In this document: in pieces, positions 8,830 through 17,172 of the stretch
How the letters are laid out: every line of letters starts with the position of its first letter
How positions within the stretch are numbered: the first letter of the stretch is position 1
The notes under the pieces: model-generated
Databases searched by the model: none
What the model was told of the DNA's origin: nothing
What the model saw: only the letters and a program-made list of their open reading frames with translations
From: an uncultured Erythrobacter sp.
GTDB lineage: Bacteria; Pseudomonadota; Alphaproteobacteria; Sphingomonadales; Sphingomonadaceae
Reading direction: 5' to 3'
DNA length: 64,000 nt
NCBI GenBank assembly: GCA_947495555.1
Contig: CANLZI010000002.1
Coordinates: 1-64,000 of the forward strand
Program-made: the position numbers and the translations under genes

Positions 8830-9225
8830 ATGCCCAAAGGTCAAATTGAACACGCCAACCTCTCCGTCACTCAGCCAGAACGAAGCGCGGAATTGTTCAA
8901 GCAATTGCTCGGCTGGCACGAACGGTGGAGAGGCCCAAGCCAATTGCACGGTTGGACGATCCATGTCGGTGACGACACGACTTATCTCGCATTGTACACC
9001 GGCGATCATGTGAAAGGTGACTATGCCAAAGGCCAGCCTTTGAACCATGTCGGCCTGTTGGTGGACGATCTGGAAGAGGCCGAAAAAGTGGTGGTCGCTG
9101 CTGGACTAAAGCCCTTTGGTCATGACGATTACGAGCCCGGCAAGAGATTCTATTTCTACGATTGGGACGGCATCGAATTTGAAGTGGTCAACTATGCCGA
9201 CGGCGAAAGCGGTGAACTGTCATGA
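8830..9225 (+). CDS. VOC-family (glyoxalase/bleomycin-resistance-like) protein
   Basis: A 131-residue vicinal oxygen chelate fold protein with two beta-alpha-beta-beta-beta modules. The metal-ligand positions are visible: His in Ile-Glu-His-Ala-Asn near residue 8, His in Leu-Asn-His-Val-Gly near 75, and Glu in Gly-Ile-Glu-Phe-Glu near 120. AAAGGA lies just before the ATG. The substrate is unknown. Being divergent from soxR across a SoxR box suggests a role in handling quinones, redox-cycling compounds or their adducts; that is inference from context. Confidence 0.88.
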   Translation: MPKGQIEHANLSVTQPERSAELFKQLLGWHERWRGPSQLHGWTIHVGDDTTYLALYTGDHVKGDYAKGQPLNHVGLLVDDLEEAEKVVVAAGLKPFGHDDYEPGKRFYFYDWDGIEFEVVNYADGESGELS

Positions 9226-9279
9226 ACGAGATCATCCTGCGCGAACCAATGTTTGGCCCGGCGGACAAGGCTTCTCGTG

Positions 9280-10182
9280 TTAGGCGTTGCCCACGACATA
9301 GCACGCCGCCGCCATCAGCGCGCCGGCCCAGCGGTTCGAGCGGAACCGGTCGAGAGGGTTGGCGGGGTCTTCTGGGTCGAGTGTTACGACCTGCCACATC
9401 AGATGCATTGCCAGCGGGACGAGCGCCAACAAGGCGATAGGGTCTGGTCGGTATAGCCAAATGCCGGCCACCCAAAACGCCATGGCGGCACCGTAGAAGA
9501 GTGCCACCCCGCCCCGCACTTTGCCGCCCAATTTCAATGCCGATGAGCGGATGCCAACCAGCGCGTCATCCTCGCGGTCTTGCAGGGCGTAAATCGTATC
9601 AAAGCCAATCACCCAAAGGACGGCTCCGGCATACATGCACGCCAGCACATCCCAATTGTCCGCCCTCAGCGTGATCCAACCAACCAGCAGCCCCCACGTA
9701 AAGACCATGCCCAGCCACGCCTGCGGCCACCATGTGATGCGCTTCATAAAAGGATAGGCTGCAACCAGCGCCAGACTGGCAAGGGCGACCCATTGGGCAT
9801 CCCATCGCAATTGCAGCAAGACCAGCAATCCGATCAGACACAGCACAAACAGCCACGCCCATGCGCCCAATTTGCTGATCCGCCCGCTCGCCACGGGACG
9901 CACGGCCGTGCGCGCCACTTGCCGGTCCAGATCGGCATCGACAATGTCATTATAGACGCAGCCCGCGCCGCGCATGGCAATGCTGCCCAACAGCATCCAA
10001 CCGATCAGCGCCCATTGTGGCCCTGCGCCTGCCAGCCACACACCCCACGCGCATGGCCAAAACAGCAGCCACCAGCCAATCGGACGGTCAAACCGCGCCA
10101 ATTGCGCCAAATCGCGCGGCAGCTGGGGCAATCGCGCCACCAGGCCGCGATGCTCTGTATCGGGAACAATTTGCTCTTTCAC
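9280..10182 (-). CDS. ubiA: 4-hydroxybenzoate polyprenyltransferase
   Basis: A 300-residue integral membrane prenyltransferase that attaches the polyprenyl tail to 4-hydroxybenzoate in ubiquinone synthesis. The first Asp-rich motif Asn-Asp-Ile-Val-Asp-Ala-Asp-Leu-Asp is at residues 78-86 and the second (Tyr-Ala-Leu-Gln-Asp-Arg-Glu-Asp-Asp) near 205. Both bind the Mg-prenyl diphosphate. About eight or nine hydrophobic helices are visible. The N-terminal Arg-Phe-Asp-Arg-Pro-Ile-Gly segment is typical. It is divergent from rsmE with 38 bases between the two starts. Confidence 0.95.
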   Translation of the reverse strand: MKEQIVPDTEHRGLVARLPQLPRDLAQLARFDRPIGWWLLFWPCAWGVWLAGAGPQWALIGWMLLGSIAMRGAGCVYNDIVDADLDRQVARTAVRPVASGRISKLGAWAWLFVLCLIGLLVLLQLRWDAQWVALASLALVAAYPFMKRITWWPQAWLGMVFTWGLLVGWITLRADNWDVLACMYAGAVLWVIGFDTIYALQDREDDALVGIRSSALKLGGKVRGGVALFYGAAMAFWVAGIWLYRPDPIALLALVPLAMHLMWQVVTLDPEDPANPLDRFRSNRWAGALMAAACYVVGNA

Positions 10183-10220
10183 ACTTGCTCCCTAGCGTCC
10201 CTCGCGCCTAGTGCAAAGCT

Positions 10221-10970
10221 ATGCCCGCTACTCCCGCCTGGCCGCCCCGCAGCGCACCGCGATTGTTCGTTGAAGACGAGCTGGGTGAAGGCCGCGAAAT
10301 CACCATTGAAGGCAATCAAGCGCATTATCTTGCCAAGGTCATGCGGGTGCGCGAGGGTGACACAATTGTCCTGTGTGACAATGCAACCGGAGAATGGGCT
10401 GCGCGCATTGGCGAGGTTTCTAAGCGGCATATCGCAGCCACGATCAGCCAACAGCTGCGCCCGAAAGAAAATGTGCCCGACCTGTGGCTATGCCCTGCTC
10501 TGCTGAAGAAAGATCGCTATGACACGGTGCTGGAAAAAGCGACCGAGCTGGGCATTGCGCGGATCCAGCCGGTCATCACCCGCCGCTGCGTTGCCGACAA
10601 GTTGAATATCGATCGTGCCACGGTGCTGGTCACCGAAGCGGCCGAGCAATGCGCGAGGACCGCCCTGCCCGATCTGATCCAACCCGTGAAACTGGCAGAG
10701 ATGCTGCGCGATTGGCCCGAAAACCGCACGTTATTCTTTGCTGACGAGATGGGCGGAAAGCCCGCCGCTTCCGCATTTTCCTCGGCGCAAGGCCCTGCGG
10801 CCATACTGATCGGACCCGAGGGCGGCTTTGACGATGCAGAGCGTGAGATGTTGCTGGACCACCCCAATGTTCGCCCGATTTCCCTTGGCCCCCGCATCCT
10901 TCGCGCAGAGACCGCCGCCATGGCCAGCGTTGCCATTTGGATGGCTGCCCAAGGCGATTGGGTGAATTAG
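10221..10970 (+). CDS. rsmE: 16S rRNA (uracil-1498-N3)-methyltransferase
   Basis: A 249-residue SPOUT methyltransferase that methylates U1498 in the decoding region of 16S rRNA. An N-terminal PUA-like domain with His-Tyr-Leu-Ala-Lys-Val-Met-Arg is at about 34-41. The knotted SAM-binding C-terminus has Leu-Ile-Gly-Pro-Glu-Gly-Gly-Phe near 194 and Leu-Gly-Pro-Arg-Ile-Leu-Arg-Ala-Glu-Thr near 222. Both motifs are diagnostic of RsmE. gshA follows after 39 bases on the same strand and may be co-transcribed. Confidence 0.95.
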   Translation: MPATPAWPPRSAPRLFVEDELGEGREITIEGNQAHYLAKVMRVREGDTIVLCDNATGEWAARIGEVSKRHIAATISQQLRPKENVPDLWLCPALLKKDRYDTVLEKATELGIARIQPVITRRCVADKLNIDRATVLVTEAAEQCARTALPDLIQPVKLAEMLRDWPENRTLFFADEMGGKPAASAFSSAQGPAAILIGPEGGFDDAEREMLLDHPNVRPISLGPRILRAETAAMASVAIWMAAQGDWVN

Positions 10971-11009
10971 CGCTTTCCTCTGGGCAATCGGTTGCCTAGA
11001 GCAACTGAC

Positions 11010-12380
11010 ATGAGCACGAGAGACGTATCGGGAGCAGCGGATCCAGTCATCGAGACACGCGATCAATTGATCGCACCGATGGCGCAGGGCGAAAAGCCGC
11101 GCGAGCAATGGCGCATTGGCACCGAGCATGAGAAGCTGGTCTTCAAGCGCGATGATTTTCACGCTCCATCTTACGATGAGCCCTGCGGTATCCATGATAT
11201 CCTGATGAATATGCAGCCATTTGGCTGGAAGCCGATTGAAGAAAACGGCAAAGTTATCGCCATGAGCGGCGGCGATGGCACCGTCAGCCTGGAACCTGCC
11301 GGGCAATTGGAATTGTCCGGCGCTCCGCTTGAAAACTTGCACCAGACCTGCGCCGAAACGGGCCGACACCTTGAGCAAGTGAAAGAGATTGGCGAGAAAT
11401 GCGGCGTAGGCTTTCTGGGCCTGGGCATGTGGCCCGACAAGACCCGCGAAGAATTACCGGTCATGCCCAAGGGCCGTTACGAGATCATGATGCGGCACAT
11501 GCCCAAAGTGGGCAATCTGGGCCTCGACATGATGCTGCGGACCTGCACCATTCAGGTCAATCTGGACTATTCGTCCGAGGCGGACATGGCCAAGAAATTC
11601 CGCACCGGATTGGCCTTGCAACCGCTGGCGACTGCCTTGTTCGCAAACTCTCCTTTCACCGAGGGTAAGCCCAATGGCTATCTGTCTTACCGCTCGCATA
11701 TTTGGTCGGACACCGATCCGCATCGCACCGGCATGCTTCCCTTCGTGTTTGAAGATGGCTTCGGATACGAACAATGGGCCGATTACATGCTGGATGTGCC
11801 GATGTATTTCGTGTTCCGGGATGGCAAATATATTGACGCTGCGGGCATGAGCTTCCGCGATTTTCTGAAGGGCGAATTGCCCGCTCTACCCGGCGAGAAA
11901 CCAACGCAGAGCGACTGGTGGGATCACCTTTCCACCGCCTTTCCCGAAGTGCGTCTGAAAAGTTTTCTGGAGATGCGCGGCGCCGATGGCGGTCCGTGGA
12001 GCCGGATCTGCGCTTTGCCCGCTTTCTGGGTCGGCCTATTGTATGACGATACCGCGCTGGATGCAGCCTGGGACCTGGTCAAGCATTGGACGATGGAAGA
12101 GCGCGAGGCACTGCGCAATGCGGTGCCCAAGACCGCGCTCGACACGCCCCTACCCCGCGGCGGGAAATTGAATGATCTGGCCAAGGAAGTTCTAGCTGTG
12201 TCGCGCAGCGGTCTGACCGCTCGAGCCAAGCTGAACGCCAGCGGCGACAATGAAACCGGCTTTCTTGAAACGCTGGACGAGATCGTGGCGTCAGGCAAAG
12301 TTCCAGCGCAACGTCTGTTGGACATGTATCATGGCGAATGGGCGGGTGATGTCTCGCGCGCCTATAAGTACAGCTTTTAG
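11010..12380 (+). CDS. gshA: Glutamate-cysteine ligase, plant/alphaproteobacterial type
   Basis: A 456-residue GCS2-type glutamate-cysteine ligase, the first and rate-limiting step of glutathione synthesis. Recognisable stretches include Gly-Thr-Glu-His-Glu-Lys near residue 33, [13 protein letters not shown] near 90, and Arg-Thr-Cys-Thr-Ile-Gln-Val-Asn near 174. All are typical of the type shared by plants and alphaproteobacteria rather than the E. coli type. The ATG at 11010 is preferred over a TTG six codons upstream. The small monooxygenase gene follows after 19 bases. gshB is not in the window. Confidence 0.95.
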   Translation: MSTRDVSGAADPVIETRDQLIAPMAQGEKPREQWRIGTEHEKLVFKRDDFHAPSYDEPCGIHDILMNMQPFGWKPIEENGKVIAMSGGDGTVSLEPAGQLELSGAPLENLHQTCAETGRHLEQVKEIGEKCGVGFLGLGMWPDKTREELPVMPKGRYEIMMRHMPKVGNLGLDMMLRTCTIQVNLDYSSEADMAKKFRTGLALQPLATALFANSPFTEGKPNGYLSYRSHIWSDTDPHRTGMLPFVFEDGFGYEQWADYMLDVPMYFVFRDGKYIDAAGMSFRDFLKGELPALPGEKPTQSDWWDHLSTAFPEVRLKSFLEMRGADGGPWSRICALPAFWVGLLYDDTALDAAWDLVKHWTMEEREALRNAVPKTALDTPLPRGGKLNDLAKEVLAVSRSGLTARAKLNASGDNETGFLETLDEIVASGKVPAQRLLDMYHGEWAGDVSRAYKYSF

Positions 12381-12399
12381 AAAATAGAGGGGCAAAGCA

Positions 12400-12702
12400 A
12401 TGCTGATCGTTCTGGCCAAGGCCAAAGTGGGTGAAGGCGCAGTAGACCAAGCGCGCGATGCGATTGCCACAATGGTGGCTGCCTCAAACCAGGAAGAAGG
12501 CTGCATTGCTTATTCCTTCACCACCGATGTGCTGGACCCCTCAATCATGCATATCGTTGAGAAATGGGTCGACGAGGCCGCTTTGGTCGCCCATTTCCAA
12601 ATGCCGCATATGGCCGCATTCCAGCAGGCATTGGCCACGCTGGATGTCACCATCATCGAAGCGATGAAATACAATGCAGATGAAGGCCAACCGCTAGGCT
12701 AA
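12400..12702 (+). CDS. ABM-family (quinol) monooxygenase-like protein
   Basis: A 100-residue protein of the antibiotic biosynthesis monooxygenase family, a dimeric ferredoxin-like fold that includes YgiN. Typical features are Gln-Glu-Glu-Gly-Cys-Ile-Ala-Tyr-Ser-Phe near residue 30, Val-Glu-Lys-Trp near 53, and Leu-Val-Ala-His-Phe-Gln-Met-Pro-His near 62-70. A good AGAGGGG ribosome binding site lies before the ATG. It sits directly behind gshA, which suggests a linked role in redox or quinone defence, but the substrate is not known. It converges on bamB. Confidence 0.88.
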   Translation: MLIVLAKAKVGEGAVDQARDAIATMVAASNQEEGCIAYSFTTDVLDPSIMHIVEKWVDEAALVAHFQMPHMAAFQQALATLDVTIIEAMKYNADEGQPLG

Positions 12703-12730
12703 ATCCAGCGATTGATCGCATCGGCATCAA

Positions 12731-14077
12731 TCAGCGGAAGGCGTGAATCCGTCCGCTATCGTCCATCACATAGAGCATATTGTTGGCCACAACCGGCGGT
12801 AAGCTAACCGGCTGATCAAGGTCAGCATATTGGTTGGCCGAACCTTCACCGACGCTCACCTTATACAGCATTCCGCGTGAGCTTGCGACCCACAGCTGGT
12901 TTCCGGCGAGCACAGGACCCGTCCAGAAAATCGGGCCTTCGCGGTCTTCTTCGTCGCGGAATTGTTGCAATTGGTTGATCCAACGCACTTTTCCGGTTGT
13001 CCGGGCAATCGCCAGCAAACGCGCGTCATCTGTCAGAGTGAAGATCCACTCACCTGCAATCGCCGGAGTTGAGATACCCGCCAGATTCAATTCCCAGACG
13101 CGCTGACCCGTCACCAGTTCATAGGCAGCCATGCGGCCACCCTGGCCCAGGGCATAGACCCGGCCTGAATCAATGATTGGATCGGCATCAATATCGGTCA
13201 GCGAGCCAACCGAGGTGGAAATGGACGTCCGCGCCAAAGCATCGGCCCACAAGGTGCGGCCATTCTCATAACGATAGGCGCTCAATTCTCCCGAAGAATA
13301 TCCGGCGATCACAGAACCTTGGCCAGCTGCGGGGGCGGCAACGCCAAACACGCCTGCCTGGGTGGACGATCCCGATTCCTGCCACAACAGCGAACCGTCT
13401 CGAATATCGAGCGAGAACACCTGATTGTCCTGGGTCATCACAAAGACCTGGCCAAACGCAATGGTTGGCGATCCGCGCAATGGGCCGGAAGGTTTGACTT
13501 TCCATACCTGTGCACCGGTGTTGGCATCCAAGGCGGTTACTTCGCCGGTGCCATTGGTCACATACAGTCTGCCGCCATCATAGCTGGCCCCGCCGCCGAA
13601 CACAGCGTCGCGCAGATTGTCCTCTACTCCGGCGCGTTCTTGCCACAGGCGGCTGCCTGTTGCCGCGTCAAAGGCATGCACGATCCCGTCCGAAGCAACC
13701 GCAAACAGCTTGCCATCTCCAATCACGGGTGCAGCGGCAAGACGGCGACGATTGTCTGACCCGGCAATTTGCGCGGTCCACACCTTCGCAGGGGTTTCGG
13801 ACAAAGCGAGATGGCCATAAGATTTGCTGGCTGTGCCGCCAACCTGCGCCCACTCTGCGTTGACTGACGCGGCAGGCAATACAACCGATACACCGGCCAG
13901 CGTTGGATCAACTTTCGCACCGGTCTCGATCCGCGAAAGTACTGGCACGCGTTCTCCGACGGTTGGGGTGGTGCGCTTATCATCGCCTCCACCGAACAAT
14001 CCACCGCTGCAACCGGTAAGGGTTGCGGCAGCCGCTGCTGCGATCAGAAATGTGCGTTTGGTCTTGGTCATCATCAT
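12731..14077 (-). CDS. bamB: Outer membrane assembly lipoprotein BamB
   Basis: A 448-residue lipoprotein with PQQ-like beta-propeller repeats, a component of the BAM complex that inserts outer membrane proteins. The lipobox Leu-Thr-Gly-Cys places the lipidated Cys at about residue 23 after a Lys-rich n-region and an Ala-rich core. Blade motifs of the Ala-x-Asp-x-x-Thr-Gly-x-x-x-Trp type recur (for example Ala-Phe-Asp-Ala-Ala-Thr-Gly-Ser-Arg-Leu-Trp and Ala-Leu-Asp-Ala-Asn-Thr-Gly). The first few codons hold three Met in a row, so the exact start is open by one or two residues. It lies 18 bases behind the YfgM-like gene, the usual partner. Confidence 0.93.
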   Translation of the reverse strand: MMMTKTKRTFLIAAAAAATLTGCSGGLFGGGDDKRTTPTVGERVPVLSRIETGAKVDPTLAGVSVVLPAASVNAEWAQVGGTASKSYGHLALSETPAKVWTAQIAGSDNRRRLAAAPVIGDGKLFAVASDGIVHAFDAATGSRLWQERAGVEDNLRDAVFGGGASYDGGRLYVTNGTGEVTALDANTGAQVWKVKPSGPLRGSPTIAFGQVFVMTQDNQVFSLDIRDGSLLWQESGSSTQAGVFGVAAPAAGQGSVIAGYSSGELSAYRYENGRTLWADALARTSISTSVGSLTDIDADPIIDSGRVYALGQGGRMAAYELVTGQRVWELNLAGISTPAIAGEWIFTLTDDARLLAIARTTGKVRWINQLQQFRDEEDREGPIFWTGPVLAGNQLWVASSRGMLYKVSVGEGSANQYADLDQPVSLPPVVANNMLYVMDDSGRIHAFR

Positions 14078-14095
14078 GGGGCTTCCTGTAGGAAC

Positions 14096-14884
14096 CTATT
14101 GATTGGCAGAAGAGGCAGAGCCGGCTGTCGGCACGCCTTGTTGCTCTAAGAATTCGTCGACATCTTCGATCGCATCCACGCCCAGCAATCCGGCCATTTG
14201 ACGGGCGCGGGAGCGCAAAGTTTCTGGGACATCTTCTGACTTGGCGATTTCTCCGAACAAAGCGCCTGCTTCATCGCGCTTGTCCTGTTCCAGATAGGCC
14301 ATCGCAACCAATTCACCGGCGCTGCCAAAGAATGGCTCACCCGGTATGGCCAAGGGCTGCAAGGCATCGATCACTTCTTGTGGATCACGCGTGTCAAAGG
14401 TGGCGGTCATTCCGCGAATGCTTGCCATATTACGCAAAATTGGTGGAGCATCTTCATTGGCCGCAACAATGGCGAACAATTCTGCCGCTTTTTCCGGATC
14501 GCCTTGCTCCAACGCAACACCGGCCTGCAACATCTGCGCAGCGACAGCGGCCCCGCCATCGCTTTCAGCAATCAAAGCCGCGGCCGCTTTATCAGCGCTG
14601 TCGAAATTGCCTGCTTGCGCCTGATCCAGCGCCGCCACCAATTGTTCCGACTGGGCTTCCATCGCTGCTTCTTCGCGCGATTCCCAAAATAGATATCCGC
14701 CAAAGCCAAGCAGTCCGACAATCAGCAAAGCCAGCAAGGGCCGACCATAGGTTTTAGCAAAATCGGAATATTGATCTTGCCGAACGGCATCGTCAATTTC
14801 ACGCAGCAGGACATTATCCTCAGCGGATTGGCGCTCTGCCTGTTTTTCTTCGCGGGATTTTCCGCTGCCGGGTATCAGGGCCAC
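14096..14884 (-). CDS. YfgM-like tetratricopeptide membrane protein
   Basis: A 262-residue protein with a cytoplasmic N-terminus of about 48 charged residues and one transmembrane helix at about 49-68. A periplasmic helical region with tetratricopeptide-like repeats follows. This matches the YfgM/TPR_21 family, which in other bacteria associates with the Sec translocon and periplasmic chaperones and is usually encoded next to bamB, as here. It is the first gene of the two-gene unit. The C-terminus is a short Gly/Ala/Ser tail. Confidence 0.88.
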   Translation of the reverse strand: MALIPGSGKSREEKQAERQSAEDNVLLREIDDAVRQDQYSDFAKTYGRPLLALLIVGLLGFGGYLFWESREEAAMEAQSEQLVAALDQAQAGNFDSADKAAAALIAESDGGAAVAAQMLQAGVALEQGDPEKAAELFAIVAANEDAPPILRNMASIRGMTATFDTRDPQEVIDALQPLAIPGEPFFGSAGELVAMAYLEQDKRDEAGALFGEIAKSEDVPETLRSRARQMAGLLGVDAIEDVDEFLEQQGVPTAGSASSANQ

Positions 14885-15022
14885 GTTTGGGCTCTCTCTT
14901 CAATTAATACTAGGTACTGTTCGGCGCCGCTTTTAGGCAGGCAACGCTGCAACCGCAATGCCGCAACCAACCTGTCCACCGGCAGTTGAATGGCCGCTTA
15001 AGCACAATTGCAGCAAATGCCA

Positions 15023-16201
15023 TCAAATTTCGCGCCCAACCGCGCTGGCATACAGCCTGCGATAGCTCTCGATCATCGGTTTTTCGTCGAAGTTGGCTTG
15101 GGCCTTTTGGCGGTTGTCAGCCCCGATGGCACTGCGCTCATCACCAATGCCAACCAATTCTTCCAACGCCGTTCCTAACAGCGATGGCTGGGCCGGATCG
15201 ACAATAAACGGCGCATTGGATGCCGCTGCGCTGGCGCCAATGTCCCCTACGTCAAAACCGGCAATAGGCAGTCCTGCAGCCATGGCTTGCAGCACAGCAA
15301 GCGGCATTTGGGCATGTGCTGATGGCTCAGCAAATATGTCGAACAATCCCATCACCTTGGCCGGATCAGGCGATCCACCTGGCAAATGGACGCGGTGACT
15401 TGCCTCGAATTCGGCCGCCACCTCGCGCGCCACTCCTTCGTCAGCTCCCTCGCCCAATATCACCAAATGCCAATCCTGCGGCAAAGGCGCGAAGCTGGCG
15501 ATCAACAGCTTGAGCGCAGCTAGATCGCTTACGGAATCCACTTTCGCCCCGACCCACTTTTCGCCATCGCGTTTTACGACACGGCGCAAGGCATCGGGAC
15601 GACATTTGCCGGTAAAGCTGCTGGTCTTGACCCCATGACTGATATGTTTGACGCGGCCAATCGGCTGGTACCAGGTTTGTAGAGCCACCGCCTCCAAGCG
15701 CTCGGATGGGACCACCAAGCCATGGGCGCGGCCCAGCGCAATCCGGCGGTACCAATTGCGGCTGGCTTTCAATTTGCCCGCTTCTTCGGACCCAAAGCCG
15801 TTTTCGTGATGGATCAGTGGAGGCAGACCCATGGATTGGCCAAAAACCGTATGCGCCATCGCCGCATCCATCGCTTCCCAGCCATAGGTCAGGATCAAGT
15901 CATAGCCTTGCATTGCTTTGGCCAGGGCCAGCAATCGTCCCGGCGTCGGCCAGCCGTTGAGAGAGGGAAAATCGCCGGGAAAATGCACCGGAATTGACGA
16001 CAGAATCTCCGCTCGAGCGTCAAGCACCCCATCTCTTGCGGACACAATCGAATGGCTGAGGCGCGCGCCGAAAGCATTGATCAATTGCACATTCTGCAGC
16101 GCAGCCATTCCTGCAACACCTTTTGTGCCGAAAGAGGAATGACAGTGCAGTACCTTGGGCACAGAATTTGCTGGTTTGCTGGAGGAATTACGGCGCGGCA
16201 T
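15023..16201 (-). CDS. GT4-type glycosyltransferase
   Basis: A 392-residue GT-B fold glycosyltransferase. The N-terminal acceptor domain begins after about 15 residues with Val-Leu-His-Cys-His-Ser-Ser-Phe. The C-terminal donor-binding domain has Leu-Val-Ile-Leu-Gly-Glu-Gly-Ala-Asp-Glu near 245, then Glu-Pro-Ser-Ala-His-Ala-Gln-Met-Pro-Leu-Ala-Val-Leu-Gln-Ala-Met-Ala-Ala-Gly near 290, which corresponds to the E-x7-E region of GT4 enzymes, although the usual second Glu position is changed. No other polysaccharide gene lies nearby, so donor and acceptor are unknown. It shares its strand with the alpha/beta hydrolase gene upstream, separated by 5 bases. Confidence 0.85.
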   Translation of the reverse strand: MPRRNSSSKPANSVPKVLHCHSSFGTKGVAGMAALQNVQLINAFGARLSHSIVSARDGVLDARAEILSSIPVHFPGDFPSLNGWPTPGRLLALAKAMQGYDLILTYGWEAMDAAMAHTVFGQSMGLPPLIHHENGFGSEEAGKLKASRNWYRRIALGRAHGLVVPSERLEAVALQTWYQPIGRVKHISHGVKTSSFTGKCRPDALRRVVKRDGEKWVGAKVDSVSDLAALKLLIASFAPLPQDWHLVILGEGADEGVAREVAAEFEASHRVHLPGGSPDPAKVMGLFDIFAEPSAHAQMPLAVLQAMAAGLPIAGFDVGDIGASAAASNAPFIVDPAQPSLLGTALEELVGIGDERSAIGADNRQKAQANFDEKPMIESYRRLYASAVGREI

Positions 16202-16206
16202 CTGGC

Positions 16207-17079
16207 CTATCCAGCCCGCGCCACAAGATCGTCAATTGCGGCCAACGATTCCGCTTCAGTCAGCATGGGAGCATGGCCCACATTGGGGACCACAACGCTG
16301 GTCATATCAGGATGGCGATCAGCCATTTTGGCCAGAGTTTCCGCCGTCAACAGATCGGACAGTTCGCCCTTAAGCACCAAGACCGGCCCACTTTTGAGCG
16401 ATTCATACATAGGCCACAAATTTGGCGGCGCGGCATTCTCGGGCTGCTTGAAAGGTTCGGCAATCGCCATGTCATAGTCAAAACCAATGCGTCCGTTCTG
16501 GCCCACCGCCATCGCGCGCTTTGCCATCACTATCCAGTCATTGATGTCGTAATCGGGAAAGCTTGCGCTGCCGCCTTCCTGCAAGAAACGCGCAGCATCC
16601 AGCCAAGTGGGAAAGCTGCGTTGGTGCCCGACATAGGTCTTGATCCGTTCAATGCCGGCGGGATCAATCTCTGGCCCGATATCGTTCAGCACCGCACCGG
16701 CAATGATCCCGGGCTTCATTGCGGACAGGATCATGGTCATCAATCCGCCCATAGAGGTCCCGATGGCGATGAAGCGTTCGATCCCTTCCTGCGCCAACAA
16801 GGCTTGCAAGTCAGCCACGTAGTGAATCGGCGAATAGGTTTGCCAATCCTTGGCATGTTCGCTCAATCCGCGCCCCCGCACGTCCGGCACCAATACGCGG
16901 TGACGGGTCGACAATTGGCTCGCCAGTTCAGCGAAATCGCGCGAATTCCGGGTCAGCCCGTGCAGGCAAATGATCGGCAGTGCGTCACTTGGCTGATCAG
17001 CAGGTCCTTCATAGTCGCGAAAATACAGTTTTAGGCCGTCCTGGCTGGTCCAGAACCGATCTTTATGGGGCGTTTCCAT
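16207..17079 (-). CDS. Alpha/beta hydrolase
   Basis: A 290-residue alpha/beta hydrolase. The oxyanion-hole segment His-Gly-Leu-Thr-Arg-Asn-Ser is near residue 41 and the nucleophile elbow Gly-Thr-Ser-Met-Gly-Gly near 108. An acid sits around Leu-Lys-Gly-Glu-Leu-Ser-Asp and the catalytic His in Val-Gly-His-Ala-Pro-Met near 265. All three triad residues are therefore present. The ATG at 17079 is chosen over one 14 codons upstream, since the family begins at about this point. The substrate is unknown. The glycosyltransferase gene follows 5 bases downstream on the same strand. Confidence 0.88.
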   Translation of the reverse strand: METPHKDRFWTSQDGLKLYFRDYEGPADQPSDALPIICLHGLTRNSRDFAELASQLSTRHRVLVPDVRGRGLSEHAKDWQTYSPIHYVADLQALLAQEGIERFIAIGTSMGGLMTMILSAMKPGIIAGAVLNDIGPEIDPAGIERIKTYVGHQRSFPTWLDAARFLQEGGSASFPDYDINDWIVMAKRAMAVGQNGRIGFDYDMAIAEPFKQPENAAPPNLWPMYESLKSGPVLVLKGELSDLLTAETLAKMADRHPDMTSVVVPNVGHAPMLTEAESLAAIDDLVARAG

Positions 17080-17172
17080 TTTGTGTGGCGGCCTTCGAAG
17101 AAATTGAAATGATTTGCACATCTACCGCACATGCGGCTTGCGCTTGCTTGGTTGCGACCCCACTATTGCCAT

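Noticed and set aside
9222..9440. A frame starting with ATG on the VOC stop codon.
   Set aside because: It runs antisense into ubiA after about 19 plausible residues and has no conserved features.
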